This document shows, piece after piece, positions 7,774-16,723 of a DNA stretch of 64,000 bases. Source of the DNA: Alicycliphilus denitrificans K601 (lineage in GTDB: Bacteria; Pseudomonadota; Gammaproteobacteria; Burkholderiales; Burkholderiaceae_C); the NCBI RefSeq assembly GCF_000204645.1, contig NC_015422.1:744001-808000 (forward strand). Direction: 5' to 3'. How positions within the stretch are numbered: the first letter of the stretch is position 1; every line of letters begins with the position of its first letter. The notes under the pieces are model-generated. The model made no database searches. It saw only the letters and a program-made list of their open reading frames with translations, and was not told where the DNA came from. The position numbers and the translations under genes were made by a program.

Positions 7774-9135
7774 ATGAGTACGGATAAATTGCAGCAGCCC
7801 CTGCTGGTGGTTGAAGATGATCTGGCGTTGCAAAAGCAGATCAAGTGGTCGCTCGATCGCTTCGAATCCGTCACCGCCCATGACCGCGAAAGCGCCATGA
7901 CGCAGGTGCGCCGGTACGCGCCTGCCGTCGTGACCATGGATCTGGGCCTGCCGCCGGATGCCGACTCGGTGTCCGAGGGGTTCAAGCTGCTGGAGCAGAT
8001 CCTGGCAGCCGCCCCCGACACCAAGGTGATCGTGCTGACGGGCCAGAACGACCAGTCCAACGCGGTCAAGGCCGTGGGCATGGGCGCTTACGATTTCCTG
8101 GCAAAGCCCTTCGAGCCCGAGGTTCTCAACCTGTGCGTGGAGCGCGCGTTCAGGCTGCACCACCTGCAAGCGGAAAACAAGCGCCTGAGGGCCATGCAGA
8201 TGCCCGACGCCCTCTCGGGCCTGGTGACGCGCGACCCGCAGATGCTGCGCATCTGCCGCACCATCGAAAAGGTTGCAAACACCAATGCCTCCGTCATGCT
8301 GCTGGGAGAAAGCGGCACGGGCAAGGAGGTGCTGGCGCGGGGGCTGCACCAGCAGTCCAACCGCAAGGGCAACTTCGTGGCCATCAACTGTGCCGCCATT
8401 CCTGAAAACCTCCTGGAGAGCGAGCTCTTCGGCTACGAAAAGGGGGCCTTCACGGGGGCGGCGAAGACCACGCCGGGCAAGATCGAGACGGCGCACGGGG
8501 GCACCCTCATGCTCGACGAGATCGGCGACATGCCCATGCCCCTGCAGGCCAAGCTGCTGCGGTTCCTGCAGGAGCGCATCGTCGAGCGCGTGGGGGGGCG
8601 CCAGGGCATTCCCGTGGACGTGCGCGTCGTGTGCGCCACGCACCAGAACCTGGCGCAGTGCATCAAAGAGGGCCGGTTCCGGGAGGACCTGTATTACCGC
8701 CTTGCCGAGATCGTGGTGGAGATACCGCCCCTGCGTGCGCGGGTGGGGGATGCGGCGCTGCTCGCCCATTCCTTCGTGCGCCGGTTCGGCGGCGAGCATG
8801 GCCGCAGCCTGACCCTGGCCGATGACGCGCTGCGCGCGATCGAGACCTATTCCTGGCCGGGCAATATCCGCGAGCTCGAGAACCGTATCAAGCGCGCGAC
8901 CATCATGGCCGATGGCAACCAGATCACCGCGGACGATGTCGGGCTTGCCGGCGCCGACGGCACCGAGGACGACCGATCGCTGGACCTGCGCCTGACGCGC
9001 GAGGCCGCCGAGCAGCGCGCCGTGCTTGCGGCACTGGCCCGGGCCGACGGCACGGTTGCGAAGGCCGCCGATCTGCTCGGCGTCAGCCGCCCCACGCTCT
9101 ATGACTTGATGCACCGCCTGGGCCTCAAGATCTGA
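7774..9135 (+). CDS. prsR: PEP-CTERM system sigma-54 response regulator PrsR
   Basis: A 453-residue NtrC-class activator of the TIGR02915 type. The receiver domain occupies about residues 1-130 with acidic pocket EDD near 14-16 and phospho-acceptor Asp56 in VTMDLGLPP. The AAA+ domain (about 150-385) has Walker A GESGTGKE, the sigma-54 contact loop GAFTGA and Walker B-like LMLDEIGDMP. The C-terminal helix-turn-helix reads VAKAADLLGVSRPTLYDLMH. It lies 8 bases after prsK. The GAFTGA loop shows it activates sigma-54 promoters; the promoter at 660-675 in front of the PEP-CTERM-like gene is an obvious candidate target. Confidence 0.92.
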   Translation: MSTDKLQQPLLVVEDDLALQKQIKWSLDRFESVTAHDRESAMTQVRRYAPAVVTMDLGLPPDADSVSEGFKLLEQILAAAPDTKVIVLTGQNDQSNAVKAVGMGAYDFLAKPFEPEVLNLCVERAFRLHHLQAENKRLRAMQMPDALSGLVTRDPQMLRICRTIEKVANTNASVMLLGESGTGKEVLARGLHQQSNRKGNFVAINCAAIPENLLESELFGYEKGAFTGAAKTTPGKIETAHGGTLMLDEIGDMPMPLQAKLLRFLQERIVERVGGRQGIPVDVRVVCATHQNLAQCIKEGRFREDLYYRLAEIVVEIPPLRARVGDAALLAHSFVRRFGGEHGRSLTLADDALRAIETYSWPGNIRELENRIKRATIMADGNQITADDVGLAGADGTEDDRSLDLRLTREAAEQRAVLAALARADGTVAKAADLLGVSRPTLYDLMHRLGLKI

Positions 9136-9158
9136 CGATTACTAAGTAGAGGATGACC

Positions 9159-11939
9159 ATGACGGCTATCACTTCCCGCACTCTCGTTCCTGCCGCCGCC
9201 CTGACGGTGGCATTGCTGATGTCGGCATGCGGTCGCGACGATCCTGATGCTCTCGTGGCGTCGGCGCAGGATTACCTGAGCCGGAACGATGCGCCGGCGG
9301 CCATCATCCAGCTCAAGAATGCACTGCAGAGCCGGCCGGATTCCGCAAAGGCGCGCCTGCTGCTGGGCCAGGCCTTGCTGGACACGGGTGATGCGCAGGG
9401 CGCCGAGACCGAGTTCAGAAAGGCGCAGGACCTGGGCGTACCCCCTGCGGAAGTCGTGCCGCAGCTGGCGCTGGCCTTGCTCCGGAGCCGGCAGTACAGC
9501 AAGATCACCTCCGACTATGCGGGCCAGCGGCTTGCCGATGCGCAGGCGCAGGCCAACCTGCAGACCACCCTGGCCATTGCCTGGCAGCGCCAGGGCGACG
9601 AGGCAAAGGCCCAGGGTAGCCTGGACGAAGCGCTCAAGGCCAAGGCCGACTACGCGCCCGCGCTGATCGAGCAGGCCCGGAGCAAGGTCCGTGGCGGCGA
9701 TGTGGATGGCGCCTTGGCTGGTCTGGGCCAGATCCCGAGGCAATCGTCCGTCGGGGCCGAGGCCCTCAAGCTGCGTGGCGACATACTGCTTCACAACAAG
9801 CGCGACGCCGATGCCGCAATGGCGGCGTACCGGGATGCTCTCGAAGTCAAGCCTTCCTACGTGGAAGGGCAGGCCGCCATCGTCGAGCTGCTGATATTCC
9901 AGGGCAAGACCACTGCCGCCGCCGAATCCTTGCAGGCCCTGGAAAAGGCGGCGCCCGGCAGGCCGCAGACCCTGTACCTGCAGGCGATGCTGGCGTACAC
10001 CAAGGGGGACTTCAAAGCGGCGCAGGAAAACGTGCAGAAGCTTGTGCGCATGGCGCCAGAGAGCGCTCGCGCGCTCGAACTGGCGGGCATGACGGACCTG
10101 CAGCTGGGTGCCAACGCCCAGGCAGAGGCCTCGCTGGCGAAGGCCCTGCAACTGAACCCCGGGCTGGCCATGGCGCGACGCGGCCTGGTGACCACCTACA
10201 TGCGCCTGGGCCGGCTCGACAAGGCCATTGCCACGCTGCCGTCCGACATCGACGGCAACGACCGCGACCCCGGCATGCTGGGGTTGGCGGGGCAGGCGTA
10301 CATGCTGCAGGGCGACGTGGACCGGGCGCAGCGCTACTTCGCCCGGGCGTCCCGCCTGGTTCCGAACGACGCCGTCATGCGCACGTCGCTGGCCGTGAGC
10401 CACCTCGCCTCGGGCAAGGGCGACGCTGCCCTGGGTGAGCTGCGGAGCATTGCCGCATCCGACGAAGGCGTGGTGGCCGACATGGCCCTGATCAACGCGC
10501 TGCTGCAGGAGCGCAAGGTCGAAGAGGCCTTGAAGGCCATCGACCTGCTGGAGAAGAAGCGCCCCGCTGACGTGTTGCCCGTTTTCCTGCGCGGCCGCGC
10601 CCTGTTGCTCAAGCAGGATACCGCCGGTGCGCGCAAGGCCATGGAGCGGGCGCTTGAGATCGATCCTGGCTACTTCCCCGCGGCGGGCGTCCTGGCGGTG
10701 CTCGACAACGCCGAAAAGCGCCCGGACGATGCGCGTGCGCGCATCGAGGCCGCCATCAAGCGCGACCCCGGCAATGTCCAGGCGTACATGGTGCTGATGG
10801 AGCTGCGGGCCGCCAACGGCGCGGACAGGGCGGAGTTGGCCGGCATCCTGCGCAAGGCGGTGGATGGAGCGCCGAGCAGCCCCATCCCGCGCCAGTTGCT
10901 GGTGGACCATTACCTGCGCGGGGGCGAAACCAAGGAAGCGCTGGCAGTGGCGCAACAGGCGGTGGCCGCGCTTCCGGACAATGCGCAGCTGTTCGATGCC
11001 CTGGGCCGCGCGCAATCGGCCAACGGCGAGCACAACCAGGCACTGGCCAGCTTCAACCGCATGGCGGCATTGCAGCCGCAGTCGCCCGTGCCCTATCTGC
11101 GCATGGCCGGCGCCAACCTGATCGCCGGCGATCGCACCGCTGCAGGCCAAAGCTGGCGCAAGGCATTGGAAATCGATCCCACGGCGCTGGAAGCCCAGCA
11201 GGGGCTGGTCCGCCTGGCAATGGCGGATCGCAAGAGCGGCGACGCCCTGGCCATGAGCCGTACCGTGCAAAAACAAAGGCCCAAGGAGGCCGCGGGCTAC
11301 GCACTCGAAGGCGAGATTCACGTGGCGGACAAGGCCTGGGACAAGGCGATAGACGTGTTCCGCGCGGGGCTCAAGCAAGTGCCCGCCAGCGGGGAGCTCG
11401 CTGTGCGGCTGCACGAGGTGCTGGTGACGGCCGGGAAGAAGTCCGAGGCTGACCGCCTGGCCACCGAATGGCAGCGCAGCCACGCCAAGGATGCGACCTT
11501 CCCCCTGTACCTGGGAACCCGTGCGCTGGCCGCCAAGGACCTGCCGGAAAGCCTGCGCCAGTATGAGCGTGCGGTGGCGCTGCAGCCCAACAATGCCATT
11601 GCCTTGAACAACATGGCCTGGATCAAGGGCCAACTGGGACGCGACGGAGCGCTGGCCGATGCGGAGCGCGCCAATGCGCTGGCGCCCAATCAACCTGCGT
11701 TCATGGACACGTGGGCCATGCTCCTGTCCGCCGCCAGCCAACACGCCCGTGCCGTGGATCTGCAGAAGCGGGTGGTGCAATTGCGGCCGCAGCAATTGGA
11801 GTTCAAGTTGAACCTGGCCAAGATTTACATCAAGGCCGGGCAAAAGGATGCGGCCAAGGCCGTGCTCGATGAACTCGCCGCGGCGGGGGCGCGCTTTCCG
11901 GCCCAGGCAGAAGTCGAAGAGCTGAGAAAGGCGCTATGA
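9159..11939 (+). CDS. prsT: PEP-CTERM system TPR-repeat lipoprotein PrsT
   Basis: A lipoprotein of about 926 residues of the TIGR02917 type. The leader ends in the lipobox LMSAC (Cys24 from this start), so it is likely anchored in the outer membrane or periplasmic face. The remainder is a continuous solenoid of tetratricopeptide repeats (for example YLSRNDAPAAIIQLKNALQ, and many alternating A-x-A/L-G-x-A helices). Two ATGs are possible, 9153 and 9159; the AGAGG just upstream has normal spacing only for 9159. It follows prsR by about 20 bases. TPR lipoproteins of this kind sit in exopolysaccharide/exosortase loci and may act in export or assembly; the mechanism is inference. Confidence 0.9.
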   Translation: MTAITSRTLVPAAALTVALLMSACGRDDPDALVASAQDYLSRNDAPAAIIQLKNALQSRPDSAKARLLLGQALLDTGDAQGAETEFRKAQDLGVPPAEVVPQLALALLRSRQYSKITSDYAGQRLADAQAQANLQTTLAIAWQRQGDEAKAQGSLDEALKAKADYAPALIEQARSKVRGGDVDGALAGLGQIPRQSSVGAEALKLRGDILLHNKRDADAAMAAYRDALEVKPSYVEGQAAIVELLIFQGKTTAAAESLQALEKAAPGRPQTLYLQAMLAYTKGDFKAAQENVQKLVRMAPESARALELAGMTDLQLGANAQAEASLAKALQLNPGLAMARRGLVTTYMRLGRLDKAIATLPSDIDGNDRDPGMLGLAGQAYMLQGDVDRAQRYFARASRLVPNDAVMRTSLAVSHLASGKGDAALGELRSIAASDEGVVADMALINALLQERKVEEALKAIDLLEKKRPADVLPVFLRGRALLLKQDTAGARKAMERALEIDPGYFPAAGVLAVLDNAEKRPDDARARIEAAIKRDPGNVQAYMVLMELRAANGADRAELAGILRKAVDGAPSSPIPRQLLVDHYLRGGETKEALAVAQQAVAALPDNAQLFDALGRAQSANGEHNQALASFNRMAALQPQSPVPYLRMAGANLIAGDRTAAGQSWRKALEIDPTALEAQQGLVRLAMADRKSGDALAMSRTVQKQRPKEAAGYALEGEIHVADKAWDKAIDVFRAGLKQVPASGELAVRLHEVLVTAGKKSEADRLATEWQRSHAKDATFPLYLGTRALAAKDLPESLRQYERAVALQPNNAIALNNMAWIKGQLGRDGALADAERANALAPNQPAFMDTWAMLLSAASQHARAVDLQKRVVQLRPQQLEFKLNLAKIYIKAGQKDAAKAVLDELAAAGARFPAQAEVEELRKAL

Positions 11940-11961
11940 GCCCGGCCAGCCACGGTCTGGT

Positions 11962-12774
11962 GTGAAGGCTGCCAGCGTGAACGGACGAATGCCGCCTCGC
12001 AGGGTTGCGCTATGGGCGCTTGCATGGCTGCTCCAGTGCCTGTGGGCCGGCGGTGCGCTGGCCCAGTTGCCCGATACGATCGAGAGGGTCAAGCCGTCGG
12101 TGGTGCTGGTCGGCACCTATGCCGCAACCGACAACCCGCGCTTTAGATACGTGGGCGCGGGCTTCGTGGTGGGCGACGGCCTGCGGGTGGTGACGAGCGC
12201 GCATGTGGTGACCCGCATGAACATGCTGAGCCCCGACGGGCAGGCCCTGGCCGTGCAGGTGCGCTCGGGCCCCGTGGCATGGCTCATGCGCAAGGCCAGG
12301 GTGATCGAGCTGAACCTGGAGCAGGACCTGGCGCTGCTGCAAATCGAGGGCCCGCCGGTCGCGGCGCTCCAGGTCGCCTCGTCCGACCATGTGCGCGAGG
12401 GGGACGAACTCGCGTTCATGGGCTTCCCGATCGGCGGGGTGCTGGGCTTCGCCTCCGTCACGCACCGGGCCGGCGTGGCCTCCATCACCACCATGGCCCT
12501 GCCCAGCCCGACGAGCCAGCAACTGAGTGAGCGCGCCATCCTCAGCCTGCGTGCCGGGCCCGTGCAGGTCTTGCAACTCGATGCGACGGCCTATCCCGGC
12601 AACAGCGGCGGCCCCTTGTTCGACCCGCGCAGCGGCGCGGTGCTCGGCGTCATCAGCATGGTGCACATCAAGAGCACACGCGAGGCGGCCATGAGCCAGC
12701 CCTCGGGCATTTCCTACGCCATTCCGAGCCGCTATGTGCTGGAGCTGCTGGCGCGGCACCAGTCGGCGCCCTGA
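11962..12774 (+). CDS. Secreted trypsin-like serine protease
   Basis: A 270-residue S1C/DegP-like protease without a PDZ domain. It starts at GTG 11962 (an alternative ATG lies at 11989) and has a signal peptide ending near ALWALAWLLQCLWAGGALA. The catalytic triad is visible: His81 in VVTSAHVV, Asp122 in LEQDLALLQ and Ser215 in YPGNSGGPLF. It follows prsT by 22 bases and probably belongs to the same transcript. A periplasmic protease within an exosortase locus could process or police exported PEP-CTERM proteins, but this is inference. The neighbour downstream is convergent. Confidence 0.85.
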   Translation: MKAASVNGRMPPRRVALWALAWLLQCLWAGGALAQLPDTIERVKPSVVLVGTYAATDNPRFRYVGAGFVVGDGLRVVTSAHVVTRMNMLSPDGQALAVQVRSGPVAWLMRKARVIELNLEQDLALLQIEGPPVAALQVASSDHVREGDELAFMGFPIGGVLGFASVTHRAGVASITTMALPSPTSQQLSERAILSLRAGPVQVLQLDATAYPGNSGGPLFDPRSGAVLGVISMVHIKSTREAAMSQPSGISYAIPSRYVLELLARHQSAP

Positions 12775-12801
12775 CCGCCGGCGACGCGGCGGGCCGGGTT
12801 T

Positions 12802-13167
12802 TCACGAGCGGGCGACCACGAACACGCCGGCGCAGATCAGGGCCACGCCGCCCGCGCGCAATGGCGACACCTGCTCACCCACCATGAGGCCCGCCAGCAC
12901 CGTGAACACGAAGCCCAGCCCCACCAGCGGATAGGCCTTGCTGACGTCCCATTTCGACAATACGCCGAGCCAGATGACGGCCCCGAGGCCATAGAGAACA
13001 AATCCGCCCAGGACATACCTGTTGGCAATGATCGAGACCAGGCTGCCCAGGGAGAACGGTTGGGCCATGGCCGCCTGCACCCCCGGCTGCGACATGCCAG
13101 CCTTCAGCGAGAACTGGGCCGTCACCGACAGCACGATGCTCAGCAGCGCGATCGCAAAAGTGTTCAT
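12802..13167 (-). CDS. EmrE/SMR-like small membrane protein (DMT superfamily)
   Basis: A 121-residue protein made of four hydrophobic segments (residues about 4-22, 41-62, 71-92 and 98-118), the size and layout of small multidrug resistance and ArnE/F-like half transporters. It begins at ATG 13167, which overlaps the stop of the HAD-UbiA gene as ATGA, so the two are coupled. The essential membrane glutamate of true EmrE pumps is not evident near the first helix (AIALLSIVLSVTAQFSLKAG). With its partner making a polyprenyl-linked sugar, a flippase-like role for lipid-linked sugars is more attractive than drug efflux; this is inference. Confidence 0.75.
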   Translation of the reverse strand: MNTFAIALLSIVLSVTAQFSLKAGMSQPGVQAAMAQPFSLGSLVSIIANRYVLGGFVLYGLGAVIWLGVLSKWDVSKAYPLVGLGFVFTVLAGLMVGEQVSPLRAGGVALICAGVFVVARS

Positions 13168-14612
13168 GGAAAAAACTCCAGCGCAGAGAAATGGGCGACC
13201 ATGACCGCGGCGATCATGGCGAGCACCGTCAGGCGGCTGCCTCGGTCCTTGAGTGCATAGACGACGGGGTCGTCGTGCATCTCGCCCCGCGATGTCTTGA
13301 TCCACAGGCGCGCCATCCAATACACCAGGCCTATGGCAACCAGCCACAGTATTTGCGGGGTAGCGTAGCGTGCCTGCGTTTCGGGCGCGCTGATGAACAG
13401 ACCAAACACCACCACGGCGCACAGCGCCGCGCCGACACCCAGCGGCCACAGGACCACCAGATCGCTCACACGGTAGTCGCGTCCGCGGGTCGCGGGTGCT
13501 CCCGCCTCTTTCAGCGACACCAGTTCCGCGCAGCGCTTGACCAGGGCCAGGCTCAGGAAGGTGAAGGCCGAGAAGGCCAGCAACCAGGAACTGGTGGTCA
13601 CGCCGATCGCCACCGAGCCGGCCAGTATGCGAATGGTGTAGAGCAGCGACAGCATGAGCACGTCCATGAGGACGTATTCCTTGATGACCCAGCTGTACGA
13701 ACTCGTCAGCACCAGGTAGGCCAGCAGCATCCATGCAAACCCTGGCGACACGGTGGCGGCCAGTGCAAGCGCCAGCGCCAGCGCCGCGCCCGCGACGAGA
13801 AGCCCGTGGTGGATGGGCAGGGCGCCGCTGGCGAAAGGGCGCAGGCGTTTGCGTGGGTGGACGCGGTCGTTTCCAAGGTCCCACAGGTCGTTGACGACGT
13901 AGGTGGCGGACGCCGCGAGGGAGAAGGCCATGAAGGCCAGCACGATGTGGACGAGCTTGCCGATGTCGGTGAACTCGAAGGTGGTTAGCAGCGGAACGAA
14001 CAGCAGCACATTCTTGGCCCATTGGTGCACGCGCAGTGCGCGCAGCCATGTGGCCAGGCCGGTTTCCGGCCTTTGGAAGTCGCGCTCGATGGGGGTGCTT
14101 TGCCGCACCTGCTCGGCAATGCGCTGCGGCACGCCCACCAGGATGGCGGCCCTGGCCTGCTTCCAGATCGGCAGGTCGGCCGCGCAGTCGCCGGCGTACA
14201 CGAAGGCCTCGCCCACGTTGTCCTGGATCGCCTGGAGCTTTGCCGGGCCCTTCAGGTTGCTCCCGGACTGCGTGGCCAGCACCTTGTCGAAGACGCCGAG
14301 GCGCCCGGACACCGCCTGGGCAATGGAGTGGTGCGCCGCCGTGGCGAGGACGATCTGGCGCCCCCTGGATTTCTCCTCGCGCAGGTAGTCCAGCAGCGGT
14401 GCGTTGTAGGGGAGCCTTTCGGCGTCGATGGCGGCGCGGGTGGAGACGGCCTCCTTGAACCCGGCCCTGCCGCGCAGCAGCCACCAGGGCAGCAGCAGAA
14501 GGCTGGATGGAGAGCGCTTGACCAGCTGGACCACCGACTCCAGCAAGGTGTCCGTCGGCGTGAGGGTGCCGTCCAGGTCCACCACCAAAGGTATGTCCGC
14601 CGTGTCGATCAT
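13164..14612 (-). CDS. HAD phosphatase-UbiA prenyltransferase fusion
   Basis: A 482-residue two-domain protein. The N-terminal HAD hydrolase (about 1-195) has the catalytic DLDGTLTPTD motif (Asp12, Asp14) and a later GDCAADLPIW motif. The C-terminal UbiA domain (about 200-482) is polytopic with NDLWDLGND as the first metal-binding motif and YSWVIKEYVLMDVL as the second. This architecture matches enzymes like mycobacterial decaprenyl-phosphate phosphoribosyltransferase with a built-in phosphatase. The start ATG 14612 has a strong ribosome site (CAGGAGGG). The DprE1/DprE2-like oxidoreductases that usually accompany such proteins are not nearby. It may prepare lipid-linked pentose for the polysaccharide or glycoprotein functions of the adjacent PEP locus. 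Confidence 0.82.
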   Translation of the reverse strand: MIDTADIPLVVDLDGTLTPTDTLLESVVQLVKRSPSSLLLLPWWLLRGRAGFKEAVSTRAAIDAERLPYNAPLLDYLREEKSRGRQIVLATAAHHSIAQAVSGRLGVFDKVLATQSGSNLKGPAKLQAIQDNVGEAFVYAGDCAADLPIWKQARAAILVGVPQRIAEQVRQSTPIERDFQRPETGLATWLRALRVHQWAKNVLLFVPLLTTFEFTDIGKLVHIVLAFMAFSLAASATYVVNDLWDLGNDRVHPRKRLRPFASGALPIHHGLLVAGAALALALALAATVSPGFAWMLLAYLVLTSSYSWVIKEYVLMDVLMLSLLYTIRILAGSVAIGVTTSSWLLAFSAFTFLSLALVKRCAELVSLKEAGAPATRGRDYRVSDLVVLWPLGVGAALCAVVVFGLFISAPETQARYATPQILWLVAIGLVYWMARLWIKTSRGEMHDDPVVYALKDRGSRLTVLAMIAAVMVAHFSALEFFP

Positions 14613-14661
14613 CCACCCTCCTGAACCGTGCAAAGACGGCCATTTTGCTGCAGCGGTGGCA

Positions 14662-15555
14662 TCAATGCCTTTTGAACTGCGTGCGCAGCGACTCGATGAA
14701 GCAGTCCGCCCGCTCGGACGGGGCATATTGCGGCGCGAGGGCAAGCACCACCTCCACCGCGCAATGCGGCAGTAGGGGCAGTATGTGCAGGTCGCGCGCG
14801 AACAGCGATGCCACGTAGGGGTTGACCACGCCCAGGCCCAGGCCCTGGGCCGCCAGGCAGCAGATGGTGGATGAGTACGTGGTTTCTATGGTGGAGCCCG
14901 CCTGGATGCCATGGGCCTGCATGGTGTGCTGTAGCTGCAGGAAGATGTTGTCGTCGGCATTGAGGGTCAGCAGCAGCTGGTCCTGCAGGTCGCGCACGTG
15001 GAGCTTGCCGCGCGCGGCGAGGGGATGCTGCGGGTGCATGACGCAGACCGCATGGCTGCGGTGCAGCACGGTGGCGTCCAGTTCGGGCGTGGCGATGGCC
15101 ATGGTGCTGACCACCAGGTCGAAGTGGCCATGCAGCAGCCCTTCGCGCAGGGCCGTGGTGCCCAGGGTCTGCAGGCTGAGGTGGGTGCCCGGGTAGTGCT
15201 GGGCGAAGCTGTGGACGGCGGCGGGAATGACGCTCAGCCCCAGGGCCGGCGTGCAGCCTATGCGCAGGGCCCCGGCCCCCGACTGGCGCAGCACCGCCAG
15301 CTTGCGCTCGATGCGTTCGCGCCCCAGGAAATGCTGCTGCACCGTGGTGTACAGGTCCATGGCCTCGGAGGTGGGGCGCAGGCGGCCCTTGTGCATGTCG
15401 AACAGCTTGAGCCCGGCGGCGGCCTGCATCTGGGATAGCAGGCGGCTGACCGAGGGCTGGGTCGTGTGCAGCAGCTGGGCGGCGGCCGTGGTGGTGCCGG
15501 TCTGTATGACGGCGCGGAAGGCCTCGATCTCGCGGGGATGCAGGGGCCGGGTCAT
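14662..15555 (-). CDS. LysR-family transcriptional regulator
   Basis: A 297-residue LysR regulator. The winged helix at residues about 8-65 reads IEAFRAVIQTGTTTAAAQLL then TTQPSVSRLLSQMQ, followed by a periplasmic-binding-like effector domain. It is divergent from a Bug-type solute-binding protein gene, with 161 bases between the two start codons, the classical LysR arrangement in which the regulator controls the neighbour and itself. The effector is unknown; an organic acid is plausible because Bug proteins mostly bind carboxylates. Confidence 0.88.
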   Translation of the reverse strand: MTRPLHPREIEAFRAVIQTGTTTAAAQLLHTTQPSVSRLLSQMQAAAGLKLFDMHKGRLRPTSEAMDLYTTVQQHFLGRERIERKLAVLRQSGAGALRIGCTPALGLSVIPAAVHSFAQHYPGTHLSLQTLGTTALREGLLHGHFDLVVSTMAIATPELDATVLHRSHAVCVMHPQHPLAARGKLHVRDLQDQLLLTLNADDNIFLQLQHTMQAHGIQAGSTIETTYSSTICCLAAQGLGLGVVNPYVASLFARDLHILPLLPHCAVEVVLALAPQYAPSERADCFIESLRTQFKRH

Positions 15556-15716
15556 AGCGGGCTCCGATGCTGAAAGGGGGGAGGTGGTGGGCTATATCAA
15601 TTTTGAATAGACGCCGCGCAAAACTGCATTTTCCTGCAGAACATGCGCTTCCTACACTGCCTTCATCGCATCAACGCGCCGCGTACCGCGGTGCCAGGGA
15701 CCAAGGAGACTCGGCA

Positions 15717-16718
15717 ATGGACAAGCATTGGGGAACATGGGGCCGCCGCAGCGCCGGCCTGGGGCTGGTGGCCGTGGCGGCTGCCCTGCTGGGCGGCGCT
15801 GCGCTGGCGCAGGATGGCTATCCCAACCCGGCGCGGCAGCTGCGCATCGTGGTGCCTTTCACGGCGGGCGGCAGCTCCGACGTGCAGGGGCGCATGCTGG
15901 CGGACCGGCTCGGCCGCCTGTGGGGCCAGCCCGTGGTGGTGGAGAACAAGCCCGGCGCCGGCGGCCATCTGGGGGGCAAGTATGTGGTGGACCAGCCCGC
16001 CGACGGCTACACGCTGATGGTGGGCTCCATCGGCCTGCATGCGGCCTACGGGGTGTACAGCAAGCTGACCTACAACCCCGGCAAGGACCTGCGCGTGGTC
16101 ACCGTGCTGGCCGAAATGCCTCACGTGGTGGTGGCCGCGCCGGCGCTGCCGGCCAAGAACCTGTCCGAGCTGACGGCCCTGGCCAAGGGTCAGCCGAATT
16201 CGGTGCATTTCGGCTCGGCGGGCGTGGGCTCGTCGGTGCACATGATGGGCGAGCTGTACAAGCTGCAGTCGGGCGCGCCCATCGTCCACGTGCCTTACCG
16301 CGGCAGCTCGGCGGCACTCAATGACCTGCTGGGCGGGCAGATACAGCTGATGTTCGAGAACCCGCCCACGGTGCTCGCCCACATCAAGGGCGGCAAGCTC
16401 AAGGGCCTGGCCGTGACGGGCAAGGGGCGGCTGGCCGCGCTGCCCGACGTGCCCACGGCCGCCGAGTCGGGCATGAAGGACTACGTGGCCACCTCCTGGA
16501 CCACGGTGGCGGTCTCGTCCAAGGTGCCCGAGGCCGTCGTGAAGAAGCTCAGCGAGGACATCCGCAAGGTGGTGAACACGCCCGAGTTCCGCAAGGGGCT
16601 GGAGGAGCAGGGCATGAGCGCGGTGGCCAATACCCTGCCCGAGGCCGACGCCTTCGTGGCGCGGGAAAAGCAGCGCTGGGACCACGTGATCGCCGAGGGC
16701 AGGATCTCCGCCAACTGA
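15717..16718 (+). CDS. Bug-family (TctC-like) periplasmic solute-binding protein
   Basis: A 333-residue tripartite tricarboxylate transporter receptor-like protein. It has a signal peptide (ending AALLGGAALA before QDGYP), the family signature YPNPARQLRIVVPFTAGGSS, GRLWGQPVVVENKPGAGG and a C-terminal region with PDVPTAAESG. ATG 15717 has a clear AAGGAG site; the longer frame from 15567 has no leader-like properties. Members of this greatly expanded Burkholderiales family often lack cognate membrane genes, as here, and capture small carboxylates. It is followed after 5 bases by a beta-propeller protein and is probably controlled by the divergent LysR gene. Confidence 0.9.
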   Translation: MDKHWGTWGRRSAGLGLVAVAAALLGGAALAQDGYPNPARQLRIVVPFTAGGSSDVQGRMLADRLGRLWGQPVVVENKPGAGGHLGGKYVVDQPADGYTLMVGSIGLHAAYGVYSKLTYNPGKDLRVVTVLAEMPHVVVAAPALPAKNLSELTALAKGQPNSVHFGSAGVGSSVHMMGELYKLQSGAPIVHVPYRGSSAALNDLLGGQIQLMFENPPTVLAHIKGGKLKGLAVTGKGRLAALPDVPTAAESGMKDYVATSWTTVAVSSKVPEAVVKKLSEDIRKVVNTPEFRKGLEEQGMSAVANTLPEADAFVAREKQRWDHVIAEGRISAN

Positions 16719-16723
16719 GCGCA

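Noticed and set aside
12775..12801. Possible terminator between the protease and EmrE-like genes
   Set aside because: A GC-rich hairpin can be drawn, but it is followed by only four T residues and its stem is interrupted; not strong enough to list.
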